A DNA stretch of 64,000 bases from Cheilinus undulatus (Eukaryota; Chordata; Actinopteri; Labriformes; Labridae): the NCBI RefSeq assembly GCF_018320785.1, contig NC_054876.1:20792212-20856211 (forward strand). Direction: 5' to 3'. The position numbers were made by a program, and so were the translations under genes. The notes below the pieces were generated by a model, which had not been told where the DNA came from, did no database searches, and was given only the letters and a program-made list of their open reading frames with translations. How positions within the stretch are numbered: position 1 is the first letter of the stretch; the number at the start of each line of letters is the position of its first letter. This document shows positions 35,006 to 50,215 of this stretch, piece by piece.

Positions 35006-35544
35006 GTGAGTTGATGTGGTAGAGCTAACAGTCATGGCTCTCCATGCCCATTATTGTGGTGCTTATGTTATCTCAATGAAGCATGTATGTGATTGATCAT
35101 TCTCATGTCATTGCTGCCACTAGAGGCTGATTTATCATCCCAGCTATGTCATCCCTTTTTCACTTGTTGCAATCATATGTCATTAAAATTAATGATTATG
35201 TTTCTTATTGCTGTGTTTGCAAGAATCATGCAAGACAAAATGTTTCATGGCACAAGGTTAACAATTGAATTTACTGCAATTTTGATATTTTTCATTGGTT
35301 TTCCGAATGAAAAAATGCTTCGCACATCTATTTCATAGGTGGCAATGTGCTAATGTAAAAATTCCAACTAACACTGTCTAACTTTCAAAAAATAGTTTAT
35401 CTGCACCTCTTTAGACCTTCACCAGGCATACAGTTTGTTTAACAGGGCAGGAAATCTTGACTAGGAAGTGGTTACACAATTGACAATTTAACAAACAACA
35501 TCAGCTTATTGGCTGAGAGAGTCGACAGCACATTATTTAAGTAG

Positions 35545-36165
35545 GCCATAATGACCTAGTTATTTAGAAGTGGTAATTATCTAGTAATTTTAAGAATAAG
35601 CTGGTAATTACATGGTTAAAAGTTGGCATTTTACCTAGTGATGACCCAATAATATTAAGGAAGTATTACCTAGTAATAATGCATTAATTTTTATTAATTA
35701 CCTCCGCCAAGGAGGTTATGTGATCAGCGGGGTTTGTTTGTTAGTTGGCAACATAACTCAAAAAGTTGTGGATGGATTTTGATGAAATTTTCAGGAAATG
35801 TCGGAAATGGCATAAGGAAGAACTGATTGGATTTTGGGAGTGATCCGGATCACCGTCTGGATCCAGGAATTTTTTAAAGGACTCTTTACTATTTTATTTA
35901 TTCACTTAAATTACCGGACCAAAAACATACCGAACCGTGACTTCAAAACTGAGGTACTTACCGAACCGAAATTTTTCTGTACCGTTACACCCCTAGTAAG
36001 GTTAGGGTAAAATACCATGTAATTACCAGAGAATTGCTACAATATTATGAGGGATTACTTGAAAATTAATATTTAATTATTAGGAAAATACTTCCTTAGT
36101 ATTACCATATTTCTGAGTTATTACTTGTAAAATGCCAACTTATTACAAGGTAATTACCACCGAAT
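35545..36165. repeat. Palindromic AT-rich MITE with nested repeats
   Basis: The outer arms are inverted: 'aagttggcattttacctag' near 35620 and its reverse complement near 36130 ('gtaaaatgccaactt'), both followed inwards by 'aaggaagtatt' and 'ggtaattac' motifs. Between the arms lie an interspersed repeat (35698-35880, 'ctccgccaaggaggttatgt' to 'gatccggatcaccgtctgga') and the end of a hAT-like element (35915-35996, read in reverse 'ctaggggtgtaacggtac'). Confidence 0.55.
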
Positions 36166-36400
36166 TCAGAATCAGAATCAGTGTACGCTTATGTAACAAA
36201 GAATTTGAGTCAAGTTAGCTTTGCTCCCAATGTACAGGAATCAAAACTTAAAATAAGAAAAATAAATAAAACTGGTCAAAAACAAAAGTCTAGAAAATTA
36301 ATGTCTGAGTATGTACAAGCTCTTGTAGGTAATATTTCAAGAATATTCAAGTCCTTTTTGATTGTGTGGTAGCAAGATGTGCAAAGGGTGCGGGGATGCT
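36165..36400. repeat. Interspersed retroelement tail ('AATCAGAATCAG')
   Basis: Begins 'gaattcagaatcagaatcag' and continues 'gcttatgtaacaaagaattt', the degenerate form of a very common fish LINE/SINE tail. Further repeats of 'ttacagtaaatagatt' follow to about 36860. Confidence 0.5.
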
Positions 36401-37289
36401 GACTAGACATGATCAGAGTATAAAACATGCAAGGATGTGGACAGATTTACAGGAGGTGGATACAATCAATTAAGATAGTTATTAGTGCAATGTGCATATG
36501 AGAAGGTATTTTCCACAGAGACCTTTCTTACAGCATTTGAGTTACAGTGAATAGATTTAATTAGTCATTATTATGGTAAATAAATTAGTAATAAGTATGA
36601 TTCGTAAATTAATTAGTGCAAATATACACATAAGATGAGGCATTTTAACACAGACAGCCTTCTCACAGCAGGAGTTACAATAAATAGATTAATTACTTGC
36701 AGCATTTGAGTACAGTAAATATACGGTATTAGGAATTAGTTTGGTAAATAGATTAAATTAGTAATTAGTTCTGTAAGTAGATTAATAAGTGCAAATATGC
36801 GTATGAAATGAGGCATTTTACCACAGAGAGCCTTCTAATGGCATTTAAGTTACAGTAAATTACTCCCTTGCAGCAAATACTGAGGCTGCCATCTCTAATG
36901 CCATCTTGGATCAGTTCTTGAGGAATTACTAGATAATTACCAATTGGTACTACAAAATAACTAGGTAATTAGGGTCTGCTTAAAAAAAGTTCTTACCAGA
37001 GAGTCACTACAAAAGCCTAAGAGGCAATTCTAACAAATCATCAACTCATTATAGAAAATAAGGGGACTAAAAATCCTGAAAAAGTACAATTACAATCAAA
37101 AGAATAAAAATAGAGCCACAGGTCAAAAAAGAGGAATGGATGTTTATCATCCTACTGATGGGAAAGTTTCAACAAATAACTTTTTAAAATATTTTATTTA
37201 AGATGCCCCTGAACTCTTTAGCCCACTTTAAATACTACTTCCACAAAAATGTCAAAGTAAAGAGAACAAATCACTTAAATCCTAAAAAT

Positions 37290-37489
37290 TGGAAACAAGG
37301 CGCTGCCGTGCCTTAAACTCTACACGGCAGCACTTGCGTCCAATTGAACCTGAAGCACTTGATGGCACTTACTGATGTTGTTTCTTCTTGTCTAGATCAT
37401 TGCTTGTGTTGTTCTTGCTCTCAAATGTACGTCGCTTTGGAGAAAAGCGTCTGCTAAATGACATTGTAACATTGTAACATTGTAACATT
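37290..37489 (+). mobile_element. LINE 3' end with ATTGTAAC microsatellite
   Basis: 'gtacgtcgctttggagaaaa' followed by 'gcgtctgctaaatgac' and then (ATTGTAAC)3 is the standard 3' terminus of a fish LINE family, ending in an 8-bp tandem repeat. Only the tail is present. Confidence 0.75.
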
Positions 37490-39337
37490 TTTTTTGATCA
37501 ATGCTTAACAGTGAGATCTACATTTACATTTATCACAGAAACTGTAATATCCAACTTCTTCAAAGTATTTATTGTGTAATCTGAGCATGTATTTATCATT
37601 ATTAACAAACACATTACAACGTTTTCTTGTAAAATCTAAGATTTTTAGATCAATTTGGTATCAAAAGCAAAATATTCCAGTGTATTGATACTTTTTTCAA
37701 CATATATCCCATTACCCCATGGACATTTCTTCATATTTTGGTAGGTGTTGCAGGTGAAAGTGAAAGTATTTCCCTGATGCTACTGAATGTGTATGGATAA
37801 AAGGCTAAACTACACAGAAATGTACAGTGTTATGTGCTTGTTTTTCCCTGTTATACACTCAGTGAAATATCGCTGAGGTAGGGAGTTGCTCAAGTATTGG
37901 TCCACCTAAACTAGCTTTAAAAATGATGAGCCCAGCATATTTAGCAGCCATCACGGAGCTTCAAAGGTAATCATGAAGGATTACAAAGGAGAAGCTAACA
38001 CTCCCAGCTGCCATGTTTGGGGAAAATTACAAATTCTTTATATTTTACTGAATCTCTGCTCGGTTCAGACACTAAGTCTGTTGGGGGCCAATTAGTGAGA
38101 TACAGGAGTCAACTCCCGTCTATCGCTTGCTGATTCCCTCCTATTTTTGTATAACAGAACTGCAAAATGAACCAGCAAGGGAGCACTTGGTGTGTGTGCT
38201 CTGTGAATGTGTAGATTAGCAGAGCGAGGTTACACCACAGCTCTGCTGTGTGTTCTCTAAACATAGTGTTGACAAACTCTAATTCAGGTTCCTTCAATGC
38301 TCCAATTAAACATTGTTCTGTGGGTTCAGAGTGTTTCCTCCCTCAGCAGCACTCAGGATAATACAAAACATTCGGCATTCAAAGTTAAACCATGTTCGCC
38401 TTAACGTGGCACTCTTTGCCTGACTTTTCTATAGTTGCGTAGCAACGACACATAAACAGCCTGCTGGAGAGGGAGCTGTCCAAAATGGTGCAGCAGCCCA
38501 CGTTTTATAAAGCTCCTGGTCTGAGTGCTGCCTCCTCACCCCACATACAAGCAGGTTAATTAAATCTTACATTTGCATTCACATTGCATTCACAGGAAAC
38601 AACATAACCCTTTGGTTCTGCACAGTTTTAATTCTTTAGACTCCATGTGTGAAATCGTTGCTGTTTTTATTTTTGCTTATCAACAGCACTAATTAAAGAC
38701 TGCATTCCTGATATTATTTAATATTCATTTGGGTTCCCTGATGCCCCAATCAAGTCATAGTTCATTAATAATTCATCAATAAGCCATACACTGTACCTCA
38801 TACATCCTCAGGATAACTATGCTGCAGTGAGAGAATCAACATGAGAGTTTGTGTTTAAATATAATTGCATGGAGAGATAAAATGATCCAAGAAAGATATA
38901 TCCCTACTGTCAAAACAGAGGCAGCTGGGTCAATATAATGATGCAGATAATAAAGCATTCAGAGGTAACAGTGTGTGTTTGCACACACACGCAATGTGCC
39001 ATTTCCTGCAAACTTCTAACAAGGAACAAGGCTTTGCTCGCTTGATAAAAACAGATTCCAGACACTTATTTATTTGTAGCTCTACCGTATATAATGCAAT
39101 GGTGTCTTGCATCTCTCAAGATTTAACATAATGTCATCTACATTTTGTCAGAAAGCAATTAGAAAGAAAGAGTGCAACACAGTGTATGTAAATGGGCTAA
39201 TCTTCTTTTTGCCTCTAATTTATGGATCTTTTTCCCTGATTCTGTCACTTTGATTGGATCATACATATTAGTGAGGCACAATGAACCATGCTATTTTGAA
39301 TTCTCTACTTCTTTTTTTCCCCTCATGTGAATCCCAG

Positions 39338-39397
39338 GGAGCCAACACAAGAAAAAGGGGGCGGCTTTCTCACATGCTGAGGTTCATATATCTGAAG
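39338..39397 (+). CDS. nlgn3: Candidate alternatively spliced splice-site-A exon of nlgn3
   Basis: Acceptor with a strong pyrimidine tract ('ctttttttcccctcatg...cccag') and donor AAG|GTATTT enclose exactly 60 nt, phase 1 in and phase 1 out, so inclusion adds 20 residues without changing the frame. The insert starts GSQHKKKG; the known A2 insert of neuroligin-3 is also 20 residues, sits at this point and starts GSGAKKQG. After the shared start the sequences diverge: the mammalian acidic end is replaced by a His/Ser-containing one. Inclusion gives an 819-residue protein. The donor is only moderate, consistent with a regulated exon. Confidence 0.65.
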
Positions 39398-40279
39398 GTA
39401 TTTTTTTTTTAACAGCTCACAGTTTTGATGCATGGATTCTTTTGGCTTGAGTTTCTTTTTTCCTGTGGATGAAGATCTTTCAATTCTTTTTTACTGAGGA
39501 ACTGCGGGGGTTCTTTTATTTTAGGAGGAGTAAGAATAATGCTGTTATCTGATTTGTGATTACATAAGTTCGCTGCATCTCATGTCTTGAATTGAGCACA
39601 GTGGCAATCCTCTCAGTAAGTGTTACATCTGTGCTGCTGTGCACATTGATCCAGAGATGCATTATCTACTTATCCCGCTCATCGTCCCTTTAAAGACAGT
39701 CCTAAGTCAATATAGTAAATTGGGCTCCAAACAAGAGTATAGATTTTCTATTTATTGAAAACTAAAGACTCTATTTTAGGTTATAGTACTTAAGAAGTAC
39801 TTACATCTATGTATATGATAATAGTTTATAAGTTTGTGCATGTCAATCATTTTTACTGTTAAATTACCTCAATACTGAATTTTCAGTATTTATTTTACCA
39901 AACTGAGATCGAGCCACAAGTCAAATCAATATACTTTCCTCACTTTCTTGATCTCCAATCTTGAGCATAAGAGTGCCAGGACGAGCATGTACTATAAAGC
40001 TCCTGATCCTTTTATTCATACACCTCTTGTCAGAGTGTATTTTTCATGCATTTTGAATGTCATTACAGCTTCCAAACCACAGGCCTACCACTGCTTCTCA
40101 GCACCTTTTCTAAGCAGCCGTTCCCCCATACCTCATACTGATCTCCCTCTGACTCATGCTGTTTATATCAAGTTTTATTAACGGTGCTCCATTAACTCTC
40201 TGTTTCATTACTGTTGCCTCTGCAGTTGTTTGCTCAGCATCTGTGTCTGTGTTTGTGTGTGTGTGTATTGATGTTACAG
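39398..40279 (+). other. nlgn3: nlgn3 intron between the A exon and coding exon 2
   Basis: No repeat or further exon recognised. A (GT)n-rich stretch precedes the exon 2 acceptor. Confidence 0.4.
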
Positions 40280-40429
40280 ATATAAGAGACTCCGAAGCTC
40301 GACCTGTAATGGTTTACATCCACGGAGGCTCGTACATGGAGGGCACCGGGAACATGATGGATGGCAGCGTGCTGGCCAGTTATGGGAATGTTGTTGTCGT
40401 AACGCTCAACTACAGAATCGGAATATTAG
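40280..40429 (+). CDS. nlgn3: Neuroligin-3 coding exon 2
   Basis: Residues 161-210: [20 protein letters not shown] and on to '[17 protein letters not shown]', the oxyanion-hole region and a core strand of the alpha/beta-hydrolase fold. Acceptor 'gttacag', donor G|GTGATG; phase 1 to 1, 150 nt as in vertebrate neuroligins. Confidence 0.93.
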
Positions 40430-41084
40430 GTGATGACAACGTCCATGTGTGGTAACATTTTATGATGTTATAAATGGAGTATGTAGACCCTTGGATAGAA
40501 CTCATTGATTTCCAGAGATGTTGCTTTTATAAACTGAGTTGTGCAGACTACAGAGAGACAATGATGTTTGAGTAAGACTATGCTCTCTTCAGACACATCT
40601 CCTTTGTCACTCAGCTCCCCATGCCCTCTTGTCCACACTTCCCTCCACATCCCTTCTAGATTTATCAACAAGTTTCCAAATGACAGGATACATTCTGGAG
40701 TTCATTTGATTTCAACCATTTTTTTTTAACCAAAAGTAATCTTTTCCTCAGTTTGGAATGTCTATTTCTTCCCCTTTAGTTGTTATTTTATGATGACACT
40801 TAATTATTAAGAATAAATATTTTCTCCAAAGACTGTAAACATAGAGCTGAGAACAACAAACCCAGGATTTTAATTTCACTCTTTAGAGAGTCACCCAGTC
40901 ATAATATATGTTATTGCATAGGGAATGTTTGATTTTTACTGTATAAATGTTAAGAGCATCAGATATCAAGGCTTTAAGCCCAGTTTTAGGTCAAAGTACA
41001 CAGCGCAGTGAGAGGTAAGACAGTCTGGCTGCAGACCAAAGCTTTCAAACCACTCCTGTGAGATGCAGCTTCTGTCTGAGTGGA
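40430..41084 (+). other. nlgn3: nlgn3 intron 2, first part
   Basis: Nothing recognised. Confidence 0.4.
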
Positions 41085-41850
41085 AATACTCTGAAACTTT
41101 TAGAATGAAATTGGATTAAACTTCCACTAAGGCATAGGTAGAGTGTTAAGGTAAGGGTAAGGATACCAAAAGTTAAAAGTCAAAAACCTGACCTGCAATA
41201 CCTAATTTCAAAAGGTTTAATGTAGCCAACTGTTAGGACAAGCTAGCTTGTCCTCACTCAAAAAACACTCTAATCCAGCTAATGTAGCTAAGGCTAAAGC
41301 TAAGGAAGCTACTTTAGCTGGACAAATATTATAGCTATGTTGCCAACTCAGCTAACATTAACCACGTCGGCTTTATAACTTTGTTAGCCATGAAACTACA
41401 TTACCTTTGTAGATACAAAGGTAACCTATGTATTTACGTAGCTGACATAGCTATGTTACTTTTAGCCAATGATGTAGCGCAGGTATACGGAGTATACCCA
41501 CTTATTTTTTTGTCACCATAGAGTATCCTCACTTTGCAATGAAGAATACCCACTTCTGAACACATCACTGCACTGCTGCCTTTAGCTATGTTTAACAAAG
41601 CTCACATTGCTAAAGCTTAAGCTATCAAAGCTACATTTGCTTGTGTAGCTACATTAACTATGTAGCTAGCATAGCTGTGTTAGCTCTAGCTAAAGCTACC
41701 AAGGCTTGTTTGTTTCATTTATGAAACACTGCGAGCCTGTAATACTTGCAGTGTGGTCATTTAATGAGTGTAACTGCCAGACTTCGTTTATGACTGAAGT
41801 TACATTTGGACATAAGCTATCTAAAACTAGTATGTCACTTCCATTCAGAC
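41085..41850. repeat. TAGC-rich interspersed repeat, copy B
   Basis: Same layout as copies A and C: 'gaaacttttagaatgaaatt', a 'ggtaagggtaagg' patch, 'aaaagttaaaagtcaaaaac', then an 'agctaa/ttagct' minisatellite, then 'gtaactgccagac'. Part of the middle (about 41460-41580, 'gtatacggagtataccc') appears inserted. Confidence 0.7.
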
Positions 41851-41859
41851 AGAGGCAGT

Positions 41860-44842
<2,983 letters not shown>

Positions 44843-45660
44843 TCAGTGGTTCCCAAACTTTTCACAGCCCGTACCCCTTCAGACATTTGACCTCCAGCCA
44901 TGTACCCCCTACTCTTACCACAATGGTAAGACACCAACTCTGTCAGAAATATATGCCAAAACTTTCAAAATAAAATCACATTAAACTTCTTGTTAGGGTT
45001 AGGGTAGGGTCAAAGAAAAGGAAACCAAAAGTTAAAAGTCAAAAATCTGACCTGTTAAGCCAAATGACAAAATGGTTAAGCCGGGTAAACAGTCTTCTCA
45101 CAGGAAACAACCTACATAAACTATGTAGGTAATGTAACTATGTTCGAACATAGCCAAATCTAGAGTCATCAAAGCTACATTAGCTACGCAAGCTGTAGCT
45201 GTGTAGCTAGTATAAAGCTAATGAAGCTGTGTTAGCTACAAAGTTATGTAGCTACATAAGTAACGTAGCTAAAGCAAACAAAGCTGCATTAGATTGTGCT
45301 TCATTTGCTTAAGCTAGACCAGTTTTAGAAGAAATGATGCAAACAGTTGCTTGCTTTAACTTTGTTAATTCTAGCCAAAGTTAAAGAGTAGCTACATTCG
45401 CATAGGTAGTAACATTAATGACGTAGCTCAATAAGCCTTGTTAGCTTTAGCTAAAGCAAGCAACCATTTGCATTACTACTTCTGAAACTGATCTATACAT
45501 AATTTAATCCCAGATTAGACATCTGACTTTCTTCTGTTTAATCTATAAAATGTTGCTTAGTCTTTTATATTTGCAATGTGGTTATATCCTGAATGTAACT
45601 GCCAGACGTTGTTCATGAAAAAAAGTTGAATTTGAAAAAAATGGTCTGAAACTGGGAATA
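44843..45660. repeat. TAGC-rich interspersed repeat, copy C (with hAT-like end)
   Basis: Begins 'cagtggttcccaaacttttc', a hAT-type terminus, then 'ttagggttagggtaggg', 'aaaagttaaaagtcaaaaat', the 'agctaa/ttagct' minisatellite (45120-45470), and the same right part as copy A ('cccagattaga', 'tttgcaatgtggttat'). This copy suggests the family is a hAT-related element carrying an internal minisatellite. Confidence 0.7.
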
Positions 45661-47920
45661 CCTTGTACTAGCAAAGTACGTCATTTCTGCTCTGTCTTAT
45701 ATTAGTGGTCTGCAGGAGGGGGCTGCTGAGCTTTGTGGTCTGCAGCCAACCCCCTCTCAGATATAAAGATGACTGGGTCACTTTGATATTCTGGTACCTC
45801 ACCTTTAGTCTATCAAAGTTAGTAAAACCAATGTAATGAGGTTCAGATATCACTGAAAGGCTTAGAGAAAACAGCCTATAAAATAGCTTTTCATTTTGAA
45901 AATGGAAATAAGAATTTTTGGGTGGCCAATCAGATTTCATGGAGGGCAAGGTCTCTGCTTCTTGTCAAGATGAGAACGACCCTCTGTTTAGCAGAGAGGA
46001 AACACTGACCTCATCTCCACATTCAGACACAAAACAAGAGCGATGCATGAAGCTGCCAAACTTTAACAGCGTGTTGGTGCTCAAAGATGATTAGCATGAT
46101 CGTCTGATGTAAATCAGATCTTGCAGCAGAGCAGATAGTGGAGCAAATGGGTGCAAGTTATTTAGCTATTTGCTGCTTTAACCCTTTATCTTCATTCAAC
46201 AGGGCATTATAAATCAAGATATCATTACTTTACTACGTTATGATACTTTCATTTTCCATAGTCTTTTAAGGCTTTAGTTTAACAAAAAGTTAGCATAAAA
46301 ATCAAAGTAGTTTTAAAGTTTGGAAAGTTATAGTAAGAAAATTGTTGAAATACCTAAAATTTGTAAAAACAGCTCTCTAGTAAATTTAATTTTCAACCAC
46401 TGTGGACAGAAAAGGATTTGAATAATACAATAATAACTTAAGTCAAAAGTTGAAAACCAAATTAAGTTTTAAAAAATTCCTCAGAAGTTATATGTAAATA
46501 CTGGTGTTCATTTTCCTCTGAGTTATAATAGAAAAACATTTGTTAAAAATGGCTCTTGTTTAGCTTTCAGTGCAAACATTTGTGATGAACTGTTTTAATA
46601 TTATGAATTGACAAAATCAATAGCAACTCAACTGAATTATTCAACTGAGCATACAAGAAACTGGTGTCTGATTTCCACTGGGAAGGGAAAAAAAAACTCA
46701 TAATGTTTCCTATTTCTCCTGTTTAGTCGATATTGTGTCTTTTGGTTACTCTGGTCCAAAGCTCCTTTCCAGAATCAAAGGTGCAAATTTCAATATGCGT
46801 GCTGCACATGGGATTAAACCTCTTATCTTTGCCGTATAATGGCCCCGATCGTCCCATTGAAGCTGGACAGAATCACAAGAAGGGCAGAAATTGTTTTTCT
46901 CATCAGTGCCAGGGAGGCTGCGGCAACTGTCCTTTGTACGGTTCCTATTTGATGCCCGAGCTGGGCTGCAGTGAATTTACAAAGACCTCCGGCTGTCTTT
47001 GAAGTAGACTACCAAGCTGCTGCACCCCATCCCAAAAAAATGTGCAATAGATGACAGCAAAGGAGGTTGAAAGTGACACTGCTCCTGCACTCTTTTTCCA
47101 CTGACTGCTATGCTGTAACCTCAGCTGAGTGTTTCTGAGTTGATACATATCATTTGTCAGTTTAGGTGGTAGATACAAAATCCCCCGAGACAGAGGTGAC
47201 TCACTGCATATAAACAATTCAACAGAGTGATGTTTACTGTATCAACATTGAAGGATCAGGGTTACTGCATATTCAGCTCCCAGTGTAGACCCTCCACCAC
47301 ACACTTGGCATCAGCATTCTGTATGTAAGCTAAGCAGCTTGTTAGACACACAGCATTAACGATCAATTACAGTACAACTGTGAATAACTCTATGGAAAAG
47401 TTGACTCCCACACATGGAAAGAATGCTGCAAATTGATCATTAATCTGTTTTATGTTCTCTGCTGTATGTGTTTAACGCCAAATGAAACAGAAAAGAAAAT
47501 CCACAGAGAAAGCTATACTTTTTTCAGTGTTTATCATTACAATGACAATAGAGCTGGCCAATATCTTATTATCAGTCCACTTCTTCTACCACCTACTTCA
47601 CTGAGCAGCCTTTCCATAGCAGGGCTCAATTATCTGGCCTTGTATTATCTCCCTGGCTCACATTTAGAGTAAATCAAATGAAGGCCTTTTCACTAACAAA
47701 CCTTTGATGTTTAACTGGTTTAAAGTGAATCTTGTATTTACTTGAGGAAAAGGGCTGTAAAGGTTTGTGCTGAAAAAAAGGAAAAATACCACAATTAGAA
47801 GCCGACCAATGTGAGATTTTCTCCCCAGACTGGTACAGATTCCTATTTTAGAAAGGATAATAACAGATGTGGAAAACAAAACAACGATTTTTTTTTTTGC
47901 TAAATTGAAGAATTTTTTAA
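45661..47920 (+). other. nlgn3: nlgn3 intron 3, middle part
   Basis: No supported exon; short ORFs have no recognisable domain. Confidence 0.4.
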
Positions 47921-48049
47921 ATAACATGATACAATGCAATATGACTTAATAGGATATGATTCATTACAATGCAATGCTATAAGATACTATATGGACTAGC
48001 TATTTGGGCATTACACCAACAGTAGCTGTAATGACATTGTATTCAAATA

Positions 48050-48950
48050 CCTGTACTCTAATACTGTAAAGCCTGGCCTGCAATCTCTGTTCCAGTTCAT
48101 CTCAAAGGTGCTCAATTGGGGTTGAGGTCAAGGCTCTTTTCGAGCCAGTCAAGCTCTTCCACACCAAACTCATCAAACCATGTCTTTATAGTGCACTGGG
48201 GCACAGTCATGTTGGAATAGAAAAAGGCCTTCCCCCAAACTGTTGCCTTAAAGTTGGAAGCATAGCATTGTCCAAATTGTCTTGGTATGCTGAAGCATTT
48301 AGATTGGCCTTCACTGGAGATAAGGGGCCTTGTCCAAACCCTGAAAAAAGCCTTTTACCATTACCTGTCCTTCACCAAACTTCACATTTGGCATCATGCA
48401 ATCAGGTATGTTCTCCTTGCATCCACCTAACCCAGACTCAACCATCTGACAACCAAAGAGAGAAGTGTGATTTGTCACTGCACAGAATATGTTTCCACTG
48501 CTCTGCAGATCATTGTCAGTGTGTTTTACACCACTCCATTCGAAGCTTGGAATTGGACTTTGTGATACGAGGCTTGCATGCAGCTGCTTGGCTGTAGAAA
48601 CCCATTCCATGAAGCTCCTGCCGCACAGTTTTTATACTTACATAGAAGTTCAGCATCAGCAGACCGTTGGTGACTTACACACCATGTGCCTTGGGATTAC
48701 ACGTTGCCTTCTGCTTCGTGGCTGAGTTGTTGTTGTTCCTAAATGCTTCCACTTTCTAATAATATCTCTAACAGAATATCCAACAGGGATTATATTTCCC
48801 AAACTGTCTTATTTCAAAGGTGGCATCCATCACAATACCACACTTGAAGTCACTGAGCTCACCAGAGCGACCTATTTAGTATCACAAATGTTTCTGAATG
48901 CATGGCTAAATGCTTGATTTTATACACCTGTTGCAACAGGTCTGATTGAA
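48050..48950 (-). mobile_element. Tc1-like transposon, degenerate
   Basis: Same family as 25496-26790, same minus orientation. Minus-strand fragments include 'SLFGCQMVESGLGGCKENIP' and 'FGEGQVMVKGFFQGLDKAP', the degraded central transposase, followed by the 'DLNPIEHL'-type segment near 48110-48130. It sits between patches of the pentameric satellite (47925-47995 and 49130-49275). Confidence 0.7.
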
Positions 48951-49129
48951 ACACCAGGACTCAATAATTAATAGATGTAACAGATGTACTTTTGTCCATA
49001 TAGTTTATTATACAGTATGATTGTAAGTGATTATTATTACAACTATTTTTATTCAGATCTTGTGCAACAAGGGTAAAGTTCATAAATGGTGTTTGTAGTT
49101 CTCCTGCTGTAGGTATTCTACAGAATCGT

Positions 49130-49275
49130 GTGGTACAATGGGATACAATGGGATACAATATTATTTATAACATTACAATACAATGTGACACTACAAAATA
49201 CAATATCATACAATATGATATGATATGATACGATACAGTACAATATGGTATGGTACAATATGACATAATGGGATA
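49130..49275. repeat. Pentameric satellite patch
   Basis: TACAA/TATGA units ('gggatacaatgggatacaat', 'atgatatgatatgatacgat'), the same type as at 31.2-32.4 kb. Confidence 0.75.
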
Positions 49276-49425
49276 CTCACCCCCTTTGGGAAATTTTTCT
49301 TGAACCCTAGTGCTGCACCTCCCCAGCTTAAGACAACACAAATAAAGACAGTTTGGAATTAAAAAGCACTTATCTCTGGGCTTTTTGTCTTCTCTTTCTT
49401 TTTGTCCTATGTTTTGTCTTCTAAG

Positions 49426-50215
49426 GTTTATTCCACAGAGCCATCATCCAAAGCGGGTCGGCCCTGTCCAGCTGGGCTGTCAACTATCAACCAGTCAAGT
49501 ACACTCGCATGTTGGCAGAGAGGGTTGGCTGTAACGTGCTGGATACTGTTGACATGGTCTCTTGCCTGCAAAAGAAGACTGCAAAGGAACTGGTGGAGCA
49601 GGACATCCAGGCAGCCCGATACCGTGTGGCTTTCGGTCCTGTGATTGATGGAGACGTCATCCCCGATGACCCTGAGATCCTTATGGAACAGGGCGAGTTC
49701 CTTAACTACGACATAATGCTGGGAGTCAATCAGGGTGAGGGACTGCGCTTCGTGGAGAATGTGATGGACCTCGAGGACGGCGTGTCTGGCAGCGACTTTG
49801 ACTTTGCTGTGTCAGACTTTGTAGACAGTCTGTACGGTTACCCAGAAGGGAAGGACACATTGAGAGAGACAATTAAATTCATGTACACAGACTGGGCTGA
49901 CAAGGACAACCCTGAGACCAGGAGGAAGACCCTGGTGGCTCTCTTCACCGACCACCAATGGGTGGAGCCTTCAGTGGTAACGGCAGACCTGCATGCCCGC
50001 TATGGCTCTCCAACATACTTCTACGCCTTCTACCACCACTGCCAGAGCCTGATGAAGCCAGTTTGGTCTGACTCAGCTCATGGAGATGAGGTTCCTTATG
50101 TGTTTGGCATCCCCATGGTGGGTCCCACTGACCTGTTCCCCTGTAACTTCTCCAGGAATGACATCATGCTCAGCGCTGTGGTCATGACTTACTGGACCAA
50201 CTTTGCCAAGAGTGG
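49426..50215 (+). CDS. nlgn3: Neuroligin-3 coding exon 4
   Basis: Residues 273-535, the largest part of the cholinesterase-like domain: [20 protein letters not shown], '[20 protein letters not shown]', '[12 protein letters not shown]', '[18 protein letters not shown]', '[20 protein letters not shown]'. This region contains the neurexin-binding and dimer surfaces of the family. Acceptor 'cttctaag', donor GG|GTGAGT; phase 1 to 2. Near-identical to vertebrate neuroligin-3. Confidence 0.96.

Larger units (their letters stand above)
35006..39337 (+). other. nlgn3: nlgn3 intron after coding exon 1, unassigned parts
   Basis: Apart from the repeats listed separately (35545-36165, 36165-36400, 37290-37489) I see no exon. 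I looked for the first splice-site-A exon (A1, 'KECARKP...KKICRKG' type) and did not find it. Confidence 0.4.

Noticed and set aside
35006..39337. First splice-site-A exon (A1) of nlgn3
   Set aside because: I read the intron for a phase-1/1, ~60-nt exon of the 'KECARKP' type and found none. It may be absent or diverged in this species.
44990..45015. Interstitial telomere repeat (TTAGGG)
   Set aside because: Only two or three imperfect units, shared by all three copies of the TAGC-rich repeat family, so it is part of that element.
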